A stretch of DNA of 64,000 nt from Verrucomicrobiales bacterium (GTDB lineage: Bacteria > Verrucomicrobiota > Verrucomicrobiia > Limisphaerales > J093): contig JABTUJ010000009.1 of NCBI GenBank assembly GCA_015075445.1, positions 124,001 to 188,000 of the forward strand, in the 5' to 3' direction. The notes beneath the pieces are model-generated. The model ran no database searches, was not told where the DNA came from, and saw only the letters and a list, made by a program, of their open reading frames with translations. Of this stretch, positions 18,802 through 28,049 are shown one piece after another. A program made the position numbers and the translations under genes. How positions within the stretch are numbered: position 1 is the stretch's first letter; each line of letters begins with the position of its first letter.

Positions 18802-19265
18802 GAGGTTACGCGACGGTTCACCCTCGCTTGGACCGATCCCCCCCGGGGGCAGCAGCGTGCCACGTTCGGGACGTTCGAGGCCGCGAAGGCCGAGGGAGAG
18901 CGGGTGGCAACGGCGCTCGTCAACGGCGATGTCGAGGCGGCCGGGTTCACCGGAGCGGACCGCGCCCGCCTGCAGGCAATGGTCGAGACGCTGAGGCCGA
19001 CCGGCGTTGCCCCCGAGGTCGCCGCCGGTGAGTACGCCAAGGCGCACGCCATCCTCGGGGGGCGGTCCATTCTCGACGCTGCCCGAGACTACGCCCGGCG
19101 CCACCGGTTGGACCTGCCAGCCGTCCCGGTGGAGCAGGCCATTGACGCCTTCATCAAGGACCGTGAAAAGGCCGGCGCATCCGTCCGCTACCTGCGCGAC
19201 CTCAAGAGCCGGTTGCACTACGGCTTCGCCGCGGACAACCGAATCGAACGGGATACGGCCACTGC
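18802..19265 (+). pseudogene. Tyrosine recombinase (integrase) remnant next to tRNA-His
   Basis: From 18802 (just after an in-frame TAG) the frame reads 'EVTRRFTLAWTDPPRGQQRA', then an arm-type DNA-binding segment ('TFGTFEAAKAEGERVATALV'). A SAM-like core-binding domain follows ('LDAARDYARRHRLDLP', 'AIDAFIKDREKAGASVRYLR', 'DLKSRLHYGFAADNR'). This matches the N-terminal half of verrucomicrobial phage-type integrases. It has no start codon in place (5' end lost) and resemblance stops near 19265, before any catalytic R-H-R-Y domain. It is a truncated, non-functional relic of an element that integrated at tRNA-His. Confidence 0.7.
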
Positions 19266-19420
19266 GGTTGCGTCAGCCGCGATCCCACTCTCAAGTCGGG
19301 TACATGAAGGGGCGGTTAGCCCAGTCTGGGGCCTGCAATGGTCCGCAGCTCACGCGCGATTCAAACCAAGCGGCCGGTCTGCGCTGAAAGCCGCGAACCA
19401 GCCCTCGATCCGACACCCCG

Positions 19421-19446
19421 CCCCTCGGCAGTCCCGAGGGGCTTTC
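19421..19446 (+). terminator. Possible intrinsic terminator hairpin
   Basis: CCCCTCGG (19421-19428) pairs perfectly with CCGAGGGG (19434-19441) around a 5-nt loop and is followed by CTTTC. The T-tract is short, so function is uncertain. Confidence 0.4.
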
Positions 19447-19481
19447 TGCGCCGCCGGACCATCGCCCGAGACCGGCCCGAG

Positions 19482-19512
19482 AACCGCCGCGAACCGGTGC
19501 CTCGGCGGTTTT
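19482..19512 (+). terminator. Possible intrinsic terminator hairpin
   Basis: AACCGCCG (19482-19489) pairs with CGGCGGTT (19503-19510) around a 13-nt loop, ending in TTTT. This looks like the 'CCGCC...GGCGGTTTT' terminators common in mobile elements; no intact gene upstream needs it now. Confidence 0.4.
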
Positions 19513-19613
19513 CCGATGCCGGGAAGGGCGGCCAAGGACCGCACCTTCCGCTTCGGGGGGCTGAAGCCACAGGCATGCGCCAAACATGTCCGAAATCGAG
19601 AGAGGTAACGCCC

Positions 19614-19865
19614 ATGGCGGCATCCGACCTCATTGCTCCGAGTCGATGGCAGCTTAACAAGCACTGGAACAATCGTTATTTGTGCCTCAACCCCGGAACG
19701 GACGGGCTCAACGGCAGAACGGATCGAAAGTGCCTCGAGAAGGGGTCTCTGGAACCGATGGAGTTGCGGGCGGACGGTGACTCAGACGCACAATCGCCGC
19801 TCTGGGCAGTCGCCGCACCAGGCAATCTACTCCGACACATGTCGCTGCATAGAAATAGGATATGA
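19614..19865 (+). CDS. Small hypothetical ORF in the integration scar
   Basis: 83 residues beginning 'MAASDLIAPSRWQLNKHW', with a purine-rich GAGAGAGG about 10 nt before the ATG that could serve as a ribosome-binding site. No family recognised, no signal peptide or membrane segment. The region is gene-poor and less GC-rich than the flanks. It may be a mobile-element leftover or not a gene at all. Confidence 0.25.
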   Translation: MAASDLIAPSRWQLNKHWNNRYLCLNPGTDGLNGRTDRKCLEKGSLEPMELRADGDSDAQSPLWAVAAPGNLLRHMSLHRNRI

Positions 19866-20006
19866 ATTGAATTGGGCTTTAGATTCTGCGAAGGCTGAGG
19901 TTGCGATGTTCCGCGCGGAGATCGGCTGAGCCGAGGACCTTGCCGTCTCGACTTGGAGCCCTGAGCAGGCCAGGTTTGAGGCAATTCTCACGATGACGAT
20001 TCTGGC

Positions 20007-20057
20007 TTGACACGGGTACAATGAGTGGAAATATACGACTTATGAAGTGGATATTTA
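20007..20057 (+). promoter_or_regulatory. Promoter and candidate operator of first sulfate-binding-protein gene
   Basis: TTGACA (20007-20012), 17-nt spacer, AATATA (20030-20035). Eight nucleotides downstream is GAAGTGGATATTTA (20044-20057). The 10-mer TGGATATTTA is exactly repeated at the same place relative to the promoter of the second sulfate-binding-protein gene (24884-24893). A variant, TGGAAATATA, overlaps the -10 (20026-20035). Confidence 0.55.
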
Positions 20058-20229
20058 ACAGCTTTGTCTGTGCGGGAATATCGCAGCCCGGTCCTCAAGG
20101 TGGCATGCCCCGATGGCCTTGATGCCAACTGGACCTTTGCGGGCGCAGGGCTGCCGTCGAAGCATGAACCCCCTCCCTCGCCGCAGGACGCCCGGACCAC
20201 AGAACCTCCACTCGGAAGATCCAACCCAC

Positions 20230-21252
20230 ATGACACCTCCGCGATTCCATCGTTCCCGAACGGTCCTGCTCTCGACGCTGAGCTCCCTCCTGCTGGTGAC
20301 GGGCGTCGCCCTGGCCAAGGACTTCCGGCTGCTCAACGTTTCCTACGACCCGACCCGCGAACTCTACACCGAGTTCAACGCCGCGTTTGCGCGATATTGG
20401 AGGGAGAAGACCGGTGACACCGTCGTGATCCAGCAGTCGCACGGCGGCTCCGGGAAGCAGGCACGCTCCGTCATCGACGGGCTGCGCGCCGACGTGGTGA
20501 CGCTGGCGCTCGCCTACGACATTGACGTGATCGCGGAAAGAGCAAAGCTCCTCCCGGCTGATTGGCAGAAGCAGTTCCCCCACAACAGCGCGCCCTACAC
20601 GAGCACCATCGTGTTTGTGGTGCGCAAAGGAAACCCCAAGGGCATCCGGGACTGGGGCGATCTCGTCAAACCGGGCGTTTCTGTCATCACCCCCAACCCG
20701 AAGACCTCGGGCGGCGCCCGCTGGAACTACCTCGCCGCCTGGGCCTGGGCGCTCCGCGAGTTCCATCAGGACGAGACCCGCGTGAGGGAATACGTGAGGC
20801 AACTCTTCCGCAATGTCCCCGTGCTCGACATCGGGGCGCGGGGTTCGAGCACGACCTTCGCGCAGCGGGGCATCGGGGACGTCTTCCTGTCGTGGGAGAA
20901 CGAGGCGCACCTGTTGCTCAAGGAACTGGGGACCGACAAGCTCGAGTTGGTGATGCCCTCCCTCAGCCTCCTGGCCGAGCCCCCCGTGGCCGTGGTCGAG
21001 AGGGTGACCCGCAAGCAGGGCAACGAAGCCGTGGCACGCGCCTATCTCGAGTACCTCTATTCCGAGGAGGGCCAGGACATCGTCGGCAAGCACTTCTACC
21101 GCCCGCGGTCGGAAGCCGCCGCGGCCAAGTACGCCGCCCAGTTCGCACCGGTGAAGCTGGTGACGATTGATGAGGTGTTCGGGGGCTGGCAAGCGGCGCA
21201 GAAGGTCCACTTCGCCGAGGGCGGCGTCTTCGACCAAATCACCAGACGATAG
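20230..21252 (+). CDS. Sulfate ABC transporter, periplasmic sulfate-binding protein (copy 1)
   Basis: 340 residues from ATG 20230, chosen because it directly precedes a signal peptide ([19 protein letters not shown]); longer forms add non-signal sequence. The Sbp/CysP signatures are clear: '[20 protein letters not shown]', '[18 protein letters not shown]', '[20 protein letters not shown]', '[20 protein letters not shown]'. The family binds sulfate or thiosulfate in the periplasm for CysTWA. By hand count the mature part has one Met and no Cys, as expected of a protein made under sulfur limitation. The cysT gene follows after 222 nt. A second copy lies at 25105. Confidence 0.93.
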   Translation: MTPPRFHRSRTVLLSTLSSLLLVTGVALAKDFRLLNVSYDPTRELYTEFNAAFARYWREKTGDTVVIQQSHGGSGKQARSVIDGLRADVVTLALAYDIDVIAERAKLLPADWQKQFPHNSAPYTSTIVFVVRKGNPKGIRDWGDLVKPGVSVITPNPKTSGGARWNYLAAWAWALREFHQDETRVREYVRQLFRNVPVLDIGARGSSTTFAQRGIGDVFLSWENEAHLLLKELGTDKLELVMPSLSLLAEPPVAVVERVTRKQGNEAVARAYLEYLYSEEGQDIVGKHFYRPRSEAAAAKYAAQFAPVKLVTIDEVFGGWQAAQKVHFAEGGVFDQITRR

Positions 21253-21474
21253 GCGTATGGAGGCCGGTAGGGATACCTCGGAACACGCCAAGACAGTGAC
21301 CGAAGCGGGCGGGGTAGCTCCTCCGCTGCGGACACCCATCATGGTCGTCAAGGGATGCAGCATGCGGACCGCCCTGGGCACGGCGAAGTGCGCTTTCCCC
21401 TTTCACGGGCAGCGCACCTCGTTCGGGCTCCCTGGATCTTGCGGTGGCGGCTCCGGTGCCCCTCCCCGTTGATC

Positions 21475-22308
21475 ATGCGGCACCTCCGCCAACGCAGCGT
21501 CCTACCCGGATTCGGCCTCACGCTGGGCTACTCCCTGCTGTATCTGGGCCTGATCGTCCTGATCCCGCTCGCCAGCACGTTCCTCAAGACAACGACGCTG
21601 AGTTGGTCGGAGTTCTGGGCGGCGGTGAGTTCGCCGCGGGTCGTGGCTTCGTACCGGCTGAGTTTCGGTGCCTCGTTCCTGGCGGGCCTGGTCAACTGCC
21701 TCGCGGGCCTGGTGGTCGCCTGGGTCCTGGTGCGGTACGAGTTCTGGGGTAAACGACTGGTGGACGCCTTGGTGGACCTTCCCTTTGCCCTCCCCACGGC
21801 CGTGGCCGGCATCGCGTTAACGACGTTGTACGCCAGGACCGGCTGGATCGGCGCCTGGCTCGAACCGCTGGGCATTTCGGTCGCGTTCACGCCGCTCGGT
21901 GTGTTCGTGGCGCTCACCTTCATCGGTCTGCCATTCGTGGTGCGCACAGTTCAACCCGTGCTGCAAGACCTGGAGCCGGAGCTCGAGGAAGCCGCGGCGA
22001 GCCTCGGCGCAAACCGATGGCAAACGTTCCGGCGCATCCTGTTGCCGGTGCTTCGTCCCGCGTTGCTGACCGGGTTCGCCCTGGCCTTCGCCCGGGCGCT
22101 GGGCGAGTACGGTTCGGTGGTGTTCATCTCGGGAAACATGCCGATGAAGACGGAGATCACCCCGCTGCTGATCATCACCAAGCTTGAACAGTACGACTAC
22201 GCGGGCGCAACCGCGCTGGCAGCGGTCATGCTGGTGATCTCCTTCGCGCTGCTCCTGGCGATCAACCTGCTCCATTGGTGGGGCAGCCGCCACCACGCCC
22301 CGGCCTGA
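21475..22308 (+). CDS. cysT: Sulfate/thiosulfate ABC transporter permease CysT (CysU)
   Basis: 277 residues and about six transmembrane helices. The EAA cytoplasmic loop 'LEEAAASLGANRWQTFRRILLP' contacts the ATPase, and 'FARALGEYGSVVFISGNMP' is characteristic of CysT permeases. It forms the membrane channel with CysW for ATP-driven sulfate import. The start at ATG 21475 places a short basic N-terminus before the first helix; an upstream in-frame extension lacks membrane character. The 222-nt gap from the binding-protein gene shows no clear promoter. cysW follows after 5 nt. Confidence 0.93.
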   Translation: MRHLRQRSVLPGFGLTLGYSLLYLGLIVLIPLASTFLKTTTLSWSEFWAAVSSPRVVASYRLSFGASFLAGLVNCLAGLVVAWVLVRYEFWGKRLVDALVDLPFALPTAVAGIALTTLYARTGWIGAWLEPLGISVAFTPLGVFVALTFIGLPFVVRTVQPVLQDLEPELEEAAASLGANRWQTFRRILLPVLRPALLTGFALAFARALGEYGSVVFISGNMPMKTEITPLLIITKLEQYDYAGATALAAVMLVISFALLLAINLLHWWGSRHHAPA

Positions 22309-22313
22309 GGCGC

Positions 22314-23204
22314 ATGAACCCAACCCCACGCTTGAGCCGCACCGAGGGCGGGTCGCGCCGGCGCGCGACCCACGACCCGAGGTGGATGCGCGCCTTGCTC
22401 GTGGGCGCGGCGTTTCTCTTCCTCGGGCTGTTCCTGTTTGTGCCGCTCGCCTCAGTGTTTGCCCACGCCCTGGCCAAGGGGATCGGTCCCTATCTCGAGA
22501 CGTTCCAGGACCCCGTGACCCTGAGCGCAATCCGCCTGACGTTGATCGCGGCTGCCGTGGCCGTCCCCTTGAACACGCTGTTCGGCGTGTGCGCCGCGTG
22601 GGCCATTGCGAAGTTCGATTTCCGAGGCAAGCAGGTGTTGCTCACCCTGATTGACCTGCCGTTCTCGGTCTCCCCCGTCATCTCCGGCCTGATCTACGTG
22701 TTGCTCTTTGGCGCTCAAGGCTGGCTGGGGCCCTGGTTGGCCGAGCGCGATCTCCAAATCATCTTCGCCATCCCAGGCATCTTGCTAGCGACCCTCTTCG
22801 TCACGTTCCCGTTTGTCGCCCGTGAACTCATCCCCCTGATGCAAGCGCAGGGGCGCATGGAGGAAGAGGCGGCGATGGTTCTGGGCGCCAGCGGCTGGAA
22901 GACCTGGTGGCGTGTCACCCTGCCCAACATCAAGTGGGGCTTGCTGTACGGGATCATCCTCTGCAATGCCCGCGCCATGGGCGAGTTCGGCGCCGTCTCC
23001 GTGGTCTCGGGGCACATTCGCGGCCAGACCAACACGCTCCCGCTTCACGTCGAGATCCTCTACAACGAGTACAACGCCGTGGCGGCGTTCGCGGTTGCTT
23101 CCCTCCTGACCCTGCTGGCCGTGCTGACGCTCGCCCTCAAGAGCTGGGTCGAGGGGAAGCAAGCCGCCAGCCTCGCCGCCGCCAGCGCTGCTACCTCCCC
23201 ATGA
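22314..23204 (+). CDS. cysW: Sulfate/thiosulfate ABC transporter permease CysW
   Basis: 296 residues with six predicted helices. '[18 protein letters not shown]' and '[20 protein letters not shown]' are CysW signatures, and the EAA loop is '[20 protein letters not shown]'. It pairs with CysT to form the sulfate channel. Spacing of 5 nt from cysT and a 4-nt ATGA overlap with cysA show a tight operon with translational coupling. Confidence 0.93.
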   Translation: MNPTPRLSRTEGGSRRRATHDPRWMRALLVGAAFLFLGLFLFVPLASVFAHALAKGIGPYLETFQDPVTLSAIRLTLIAAAVAVPLNTLFGVCAAWAIAKFDFRGKQVLLTLIDLPFSVSPVISGLIYVLLFGAQGWLGPWLAERDLQIIFAIPGILLATLFVTFPFVARELIPLMQAQGRMEEEAAMVLGASGWKTWWRVTLPNIKWGLLYGIILCNARAMGEFGAVSVVSGHIRGQTNTLPLHVEILYNEYNAVAAFAVASLLTLLAVLTLALKSWVEGKQAASLAAASAATSP

Positions 23205-24277
23205 GCATCGAAGTTCAGCACGTCACGAAACGGTTCGGTGCCTTCACGGCTCTGGACGACGTCAGCCTGAAGGTCGAAACCGGGGAATTGGTCGCGCTCC
23301 TGGGGCCTTCCGGCTCCGGGAAGACCACCCTCCTTAGGATCATCGCCGGCCTCGACTTCCCGGAGCCCGGCGGGGGGCAGATTCTGTATCACGGCCAGGA
23401 CGTCACCGACCTGCCGGCCAGTCAGCGAAAGGCCGGGTTCGCCTTCCAGCATTACGCGCTGTTCCGCCACCTGACCGTCTTCGAAAACGTCGCCTTTGGT
23501 CTGCGGGTCCGGCCGCGGGCGACACGACCCGACGAGCGGGCCATTCGTCAGCGGGTCGGCGAACTCCTGGGGTTGGTCCAACTCGGTCCGCTGGCCCAAC
23601 GTCTGCCCGCCCAGCTCTCCGGAGGGCAGCGCCAGCGAGTCTCGCTCGCGCGGGCGCTGGCCGTCGAGCCGCGCGTGTTGCTGCTGGACGAGCCGTTCGG
23701 CGCGCTCGATGCCAAGGTGCGCAAGGAACTGAGGCGCTGGCTCCGCCATCTGCACGAGGAGATTCATCTCACGACATTGTTCGTCACCCACGACCAAGAG
23801 GAAGCGCTCGAACTGGCCAGCCGGGTAGCCATTCTCCGCGAAGGGCGAATTGAGCAGGTGGGTAGTCCGGAGACCATCTACGAGCATCCGGCCTCTCCGT
23901 TTGTCTATGACTTCCTCGGCAATGTGAATCTGTTCCGCGGCCGCATCGAGCAGGGCAGCGTTCGGATCGGTGGTGTCCGGTTCGACGCCGGCGGCGTTAT
24001 CGGCAGTCCGGAAACCGCGGCCTTGGCGTTCGTGCGACCTCACGACATCCGGGTCACGCGCTGCGGCAAAGGCCAATCCACCCTCCCGGCGCGCGTGGTC
24101 CGCTTCCACACGGTAGGTCCGGTGGCGCACCTGGATCTCGAACGGCTCGACGACCGCTCTTGCGTCAGCGTTCAGCTCAGCAAGGAAGAGTTGCAGGATC
24201 TCAGCCTGCAGGTCGGTGAGGTCGTGCAGGTGGAGTTCCGCAAAGTCCGGGTGTTCAGCGAGGATTACTCGATCTGA
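23201..24277 (+). CDS. cysA: Sulfate/thiosulfate import ATP-binding protein CysA
   Basis: 358 residues. Walker A is GPSGSGKTT, the Q-loop is '[20 protein letters not shown]', the ABC signature LSGGQRQR, Walker [15 protein letters not shown] and the switch His is in [11 protein letters not shown]. The C-terminal ~110 residues form a TOBE-like regulatory domain ('FVRPHDIRV') typical of CysA/MalK-type importers. It hydrolyses ATP to drive sulfate uptake. It overlaps cysW by 4 nt and is followed after 45 nt by the Rrf2 regulator. Confidence 0.94.
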   Translation: MSIEVQHVTKRFGAFTALDDVSLKVETGELVALLGPSGSGKTTLLRIIAGLDFPEPGGGQILYHGQDVTDLPASQRKAGFAFQHYALFRHLTVFENVAFGLRVRPRATRPDERAIRQRVGELLGLVQLGPLAQRLPAQLSGGQRQRVSLARALAVEPRVLLLDEPFGALDAKVRKELRRWLRHLHEEIHLTTLFVTHDQEEALELASRVAILREGRIEQVGSPETIYEHPASPFVYDFLGNVNLFRGRIEQGSVRIGGVRFDAGGVIGSPETAALAFVRPHDIRVTRCGKGQSTLPARVVRFHTVGPVAHLDLERLDDRSCVSVQLSKEELQDLSLQVGEVVQVEFRKVRVFSEDYSI

Positions 24278-24322
24278 CACCGCGGCATTGACCCAAGCGC
24301 GACTGGGTTTATCGTCGTTCGC

Positions 24323-24787
24323 ATGCGGCTCTCGAAGAAGACGGATTACGCGCTGCGCGCGTTGTTCACGCTGGTCGAACACCACGGCGGCGATCCAATC
24401 CCGATTCGTGAGCTGGCCCGGCGAAATGACGTCCCCAAGAAGTTCCTGGAGCAGATCATGCTGGCGATGAAGGCGCGGGGCTGGGTGGACAGTACAGCGG
24501 GGGTCCGTGGAGGGTATGTTCTCGCCCGAGACCCGGAGCGAATCACCATGGGCGAAGTCGTGCGCCACTTTGACGGCATGCTCGCCCCCATCGAGTGTGT
24601 TTCGGTTGCGGACTACCGGCGTTGCTCCCAAGAGTCGGTCTGCCGCTTCCGACGCGTGTTGCTCGATGCCCGGAACTACGTGGCGGGACTGATGGACCGG
24701 TCCTCCCTCGCTGACGTGGCCAAACGAAGGCCGGTGTCGGGGCAGGAAGTGTTGCAGCCTGGTTTCATGAGCGGCGAAGGGATCTGA
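24323..24787 (+). CDS. Rrf2-family transcriptional regulator
   Basis: 154 residues. The N-terminal winged helix is typical: 'MRLSKKTDYALRALFTLVEH', 'IRELARRNDVPKKFLEQIML', 'GVRGGYVLARDPERITMGEV'. The C-terminal part has Cys in ECVSVADYRRCSQESVC (C-x8-C-x5-C); IscR has C-x5-C-x5-C for a [2Fe-2S] cluster, so cluster or thiol sensing is possible but the spacing differs. In Firmicutes the Rrf2 member CymR represses cysteine/sulfur genes, so a sulfur-regulator role here fits the location between cysA and the second sulfate-binding-protein gene. Its probable targets are the two promoters carrying TGGATATTTA (20044-20057 and 24873-24893). Confidence 0.85.
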   Translation: MRLSKKTDYALRALFTLVEHHGGDPIPIRELARRNDVPKKFLEQIMLAMKARGWVDSTAGVRGGYVLARDPERITMGEVVRHFDGMLAPIECVSVADYRRCSQESVCRFRRVLLDARNYVAGLMDRSSLADVAKRRPVSGQEVLQPGFMSGEGI

Positions 24788-24841
24788 CGGCTTGGCACTG
24801 CGCGTTGCCGGAGGGGGCGCACGAAAGGCAGAAGAAAGCGA

Positions 24842-24893
24842 TTGACATCTGCGGATCTCTCAAGTAAATCCCTATCCATCGAATGGATATTTA
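24842..24893 (+). promoter_or_regulatory. Promoter with palindromic operator before second sulfate-binding-protein gene
   Basis: TTGACA (24842-24847), 17-nt spacer, TAAATC (24865-24870). A perfect palindrome TATCCAT-CGA-ATGGATA spans 24873-24889, exactly where a repressor would block the start of transcription. Its right half continues as TGGATATTTA (24884-24893), identical to the site at 20048-20057. The rest of the 24788-25104 gap is AT-richer leader without a convincing gene. Confidence 0.65.
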
Positions 24894-25104
24894 TTTCACA
24901 ATCTCCGGCCTTGAGAGCGTCTCGCGTGCGGCTGAAAACACAGTCCGCTATGGCGGGGGAACCACTTTGAACCATCGCCCTGTTTCTGCTGTACATAACA
25001 TCTATTACTATAGTCGTTATTACCGTCTGAGCCTTCGACTCCTCTGCGGGGCAAGTCGGCTCGGGCTCAGGTCGTATTGACGACTGCAGGTCCCCTTGCA
25101 GCCC

Positions 25105-26172
25105 ATGAGACGAGTCACCTTCCCCAGTTCCGGAACGATCCTCGGGCGACGGCGCCCGCACTGGCTCGAGCTTCTCCTCGCGTGCCTGCTCGCCGGAATG
25201 GCGGGCTCAGTTGCCGCCGTTGTGGCCGCCAAGGAGGCGGTGATCCTCCACGTTTCCTATGACGTCACGCGGGAGCTCTACCAGGACGTCAACACCGCCT
25301 TCGCCGCCGACTGGAAGGCGCGCACCGGCCAAACCGTCACGATTCGTCAATCGCACGGCGGATCGAGCAAACAGATCCGGAGCGTCCTGGATGGACTCCA
25401 AGCGGACGTCGTGTCCATGAACCAGGCGCTGGACGTGGATCAACTCCACGCGCGCGGCGGATTGATCCCGAAGGATTGGGCCGGCCGACTGCCTCACGGG
25501 AGCGTGCCGTACACTTCGACGATCCTGTTCGTGGTCCGGAAAGGAAATCCACGCGGCATCCAGGATTGGGAGGACTTGGTGAAGCCCGGCGTCTCGGTGG
25601 TGATTCCGAATCCCAAGACCTCCGGCAACGGACGATACAGTTACCTCGCCGCCTGGGGCTTTGCACTGCGTCGGTCGGGGGGTGACGAAGCGGTAGCCCG
25701 CGACTTCGTGCAGCGCCTGTTCTTGAATGTACCGGTCCTGGACACCGGCGGGCGTGGCGCCACCACCACCTTTGCGCAACGAGGCATCGGCGACGTCTTG
25801 CTGACGTTCGAGAATGAGGTGCACCTCACGCGCCAGGAGTTCGGGAACGACCAACTCGACGTTGTCGTGCCCTCCGTCAGCATCCTGGCGGAGAATCCGG
25901 TGGTCTGGGTGGACCGGGTGGTCAACAAGCGTCGCACGGCCGACATCGCGCGTGCCTATCTCGAGTTCCTCTTCACTGACGCGGGCCAGGAACTCGCGGC
26001 CAAGCACCACTTCCGGCCCCGCGACCCGGCGGTACTGGCGCGATACAGCGACCGGTTCAAGTCGCTCGAACTCTTCACGGTGGCTGAGGTGTTCGGGGAC
26101 TGGGAAGCGGTGCAGAAGACCCATTTCGCCGACGGCGGACTATACGACCAGTTCTACCAGAAACGTTGGTAA
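25105..26172 (+). CDS. Sulfate ABC transporter, periplasmic sulfate-binding protein (copy 2)
   Basis: 355 residues from ATG 25105 (a TTG at 25096 is an alternative). A long signal region (WLELLLACLLAGMAGSVAA) precedes a mature protein close to copy 1: 'ILHVSYDVTRELYQDVNTAF', 'RQSHGGSSKQIRSVLDGL', '[20 protein letters not shown]', 'GVSVVIPNPKTSGNGRYSYL'. The mature part has one Met and no Cys by hand count. It has its own promoter and operator and starts a run into the porin gene. Two paralogues around one transporter suggest different affinity or anion preference (sulfate versus thiosulfate or other oxyanions), which sequence alone does not settle. Confidence 0.92.
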   Translation: MRRVTFPSSGTILGRRRPHWLELLLACLLAGMAGSVAAVVAAKEAVILHVSYDVTRELYQDVNTAFAADWKARTGQTVTIRQSHGGSSKQIRSVLDGLQADVVSMNQALDVDQLHARGGLIPKDWAGRLPHGSVPYTSTILFVVRKGNPRGIQDWEDLVKPGVSVVIPNPKTSGNGRYSYLAAWGFALRRSGGDEAVARDFVQRLFLNVPVLDTGGRGATTTFAQRGIGDVLLTFENEVHLTRQEFGNDQLDVVVPSVSILAENPVVWVDRVVNKRRTADIARAYLEFLFTDAGQELAAKHHFRPRDPAVLARYSDRFKSLELFTVAEVFGDWEAVQKTHFADGGLYDQFYQKRW

Positions 26173-26231
26173 TCGGACGCCCGACCCTGAATCCGACCAG
26201 CTACGCCAGCTCGATGTTGAATCCTCAGCCC

Positions 26232-28049
26232 ATGATCCCCACCAAGGAAGTGTCTGGCTGGAAAATGACCGCCACGGCCCTGTTGACGGTCACGATCTTC
26301 CTGACCGCCTGCAGCAAGGAGTCCGCGTCCCCGGGGGGGCAGCAAACCGGGCCGGGCGCGCCCTCGGACGCGGCAACGCACTCAGCGACCGGCACGGTGG
26401 CCTCGCGTGGTGGGTCGAACGCGCTGCCGGTTGGGGTGTCGTTGACGGTGATCACGCAGCAATTTGCAGCGCAACAGGCCCTCCAAGCTGAGGCCGTTCA
26501 GAAGCTGCTCAGCCGGCTGGAACAGCTCGAATCACAGAATGCCGAGCGGGCGGCTGTTGCGCAGGTTGTGCAGCAGCGCCACGCCACCGAAATCCAGGCG
26601 CACGAGGCGCGCGCCCAAGTCTTGCAGGTTCGTATCGCGGAACTCGAAGGCCGCGTCGAGGCCTTGCAAGCCGGAAGGTTGCTGCCGGAGATCGCCCTCC
26701 CGGCGGAGGAAGGCCCGACGACGAAAGCTCTGGAACAGAAGCTCCTGATCGCGGAGCGCCAGCGCGAGCTCGACGCCGAGGCGGCGGAGGCGCGCGCCCG
26801 CGAGTTGCCGCAGTTGAGCATCGGCGCCGAGGGTGTGTCCTTCCGCTCTGCGGACACGAACTTCGCGTTGCGTCTCCGTGGGTTGCTGCAGCTCGATGGC
26901 CGCGGGTTCATTGACGATGACGAGTATAACGACAGCAACGACACGTTCCTCGTGCGGCGGGCGCGGCCCATTCTCGAGGGGACGGTCTTCCGGGACTTCA
27001 ACTATCGGCTCGAACCGGACTTGGGGATGTCAGCAACCCGGTTGTTTGATGCTTGGTTCGACTACCGGTATCGCCCGGAGCTGCAACTGAAGGCCGGCAA
27101 GTTCAAAGCGCCCGTGGGTCTGGAGCACTTGCAGTCGGATGCCACGTTGCCGTTCAACGAACGGGGTCTGGTCTCGAACTTCATGCCGGTGCGCAACGTA
27201 GGTGTGCAGTTGTCAGGGGACGTGCTGGGGGGCCGGCTCAGCTATGCCGCGGGAGCCTTCAACGTGGCGGGCGACGGACGCAACCCGGATAACGTGGATT
27301 TCGGCGACGAGAAGGAGCTCTCCGGGCGCGTGTTCCTGCAGCCGCTTCGCCAGGCGGAGTCACGTTGGCTGAAGGACTTGGGATTCGGCGTGGGCGGCAG
27401 CTATGCCTTGGTCAGCTCGAATGCGCTCGGGCTGCCGAGCACCACCGGCGGCACGTTGCCCGGCTACGTCACCCCGGCGGGTCAGCAGTTCTTCGCCTAC
27501 AACCCCCTGGTCGGTCCGGTGGTGGCGGACGGCGCGCACTGGCGGATCACGCCGCACGCGCAGTACACGGTCGGGCCGTTTGGCCTGCTGGGTGAGTACG
27601 CCCTGACGCGGCAGGGGGTGTACAACAGCACCACGTTGCGGGCCGCCGACCTCGAACACCGGGCTTGGCAGGTATCCGCGCAGTGGGTGTTGACCGGCGA
27701 ACCTGCCTCGTTCCGCGGCATCATTCCCCGGCGCGCGTTCAACCTCCACGGCGGGGGTTGGGGGGCGTGGCAGCTGGTCGGGCGGTTTGGGCAACTGGAC
27801 ATTGATGACACCTCCTTCCAAGGATTCGCGAATCCGGCCACCTCAGCCAGCGGCACCACCTCGTGGTCGGTGGGCATGAACTGGTGGTTGAACCAGAACC
27901 TCCGGCTGCTCACCAGCTTCACCCACTCCTCCTTCGAAGGCGGGGGTGCCCCGGCAAATCCGGTGGACGCCGGAACCTTGATCCCTCCGGGCACGGTGAC
28001 CCGCAAGGAGGAGAACGCGGTGATGGTCCGAATGCAGCTCTCCTTCTAA
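26232..28049 (+). CDS. OprP-like outer-membrane porin with lipoprotein signal and coiled coil
   Basis: 605 residues from ATG 26232; other in-frame ATGs at 26214 and 26265 are possible. 'LLTVTIFLTACSKES' is a lipobox (LTAC). Residues ~75-200 are a Gln/Glu/Ala coiled coil with clear heptads ('LQVRIAELEGRVEALQAG'). From ~205 the chain is an OprP/OprO-type barrel: 'RLRGLLQLDGRGFIDDDEY', 'FLVRRARPILEGTVFRDFNY', 'DAWFDYRYRPELQLKAGKFK', ending in Phe ('VRMQLSF'), as outer-membrane barrels do. OprP channels select phosphate or other oxyanions. Next to two sulfate-binding proteins, an entry pore for sulfate or organosulfur anions is the best guess. Confidence 0.8.
   Translation: MIPTKEVSGWKMTATALLTVTIFLTACSKESASPGGQQTGPGAPSDAATHSATGTVASRGGSNALPVGVSLTVITQQFAAQQALQAEAVQKLLSRLEQLESQNAERAAVAQVVQQRHATEIQAHEARAQVLQVRIAELEGRVEALQAGRLLPEIALPAEEGPTTKALEQKLLIAERQRELDAEAAEARARELPQLSIGAEGVSFRSADTNFALRLRGLLQLDGRGFIDDDEYNDSNDTFLVRRARPILEGTVFRDFNYRLEPDLGMSATRLFDAWFDYRYRPELQLKAGKFKAPVGLEHLQSDATLPFNERGLVSNFMPVRNVGVQLSGDVLGGRLSYAAGAFNVAGDGRNPDNVDFGDEKELSGRVFLQPLRQAESRWLKDLGFGVGGSYALVSSNALGLPSTTGGTLPGYVTPAGQQFFAYNPLVGPVVADGAHWRITPHAQYTVGPFGLLGEYALTRQGVYNSTTLRAADLEHRAWQVSAQWVLTGEPASFRGIIPRRAFNLHGGGWGAWQLVGRFGQLDIDDTSFQGFANPATSASGTTSWSVGMNWWLNQNLRLLTSFTHSSFEGGGAPANPVDAGTLIPPGTVTRKEENAVMVRMQLSF

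Larger units (their letters stand above)
19266..20006. other. Gene-poor integration scar
   Basis: No intact gene of recognisable family lies between the integrase relic and the sulfate-binding-protein promoter. Base composition becomes visibly less GC-rich from about 19600 onward, unlike the flanks. The segment contains two hairpins resembling terminators and one weak small ORF, listed separately. I did not find a second copy of the tRNA 3' end that would mark the far attachment site. Confidence 0.5.

Noticed and set aside
19309..19376. tRNA-like stretch with GGTTAGCCCAGTCTGG and GATTCAAACC
   Set aside because: No consistent acceptor, anticodon and T stems can be drawn; the T arm does not pair.
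24883..25080. 65-codon ORF downstream of the promoter at 24842
   Set aside because: It starts within the proposed operator and has no family resemblance; more likely untranslated leader.
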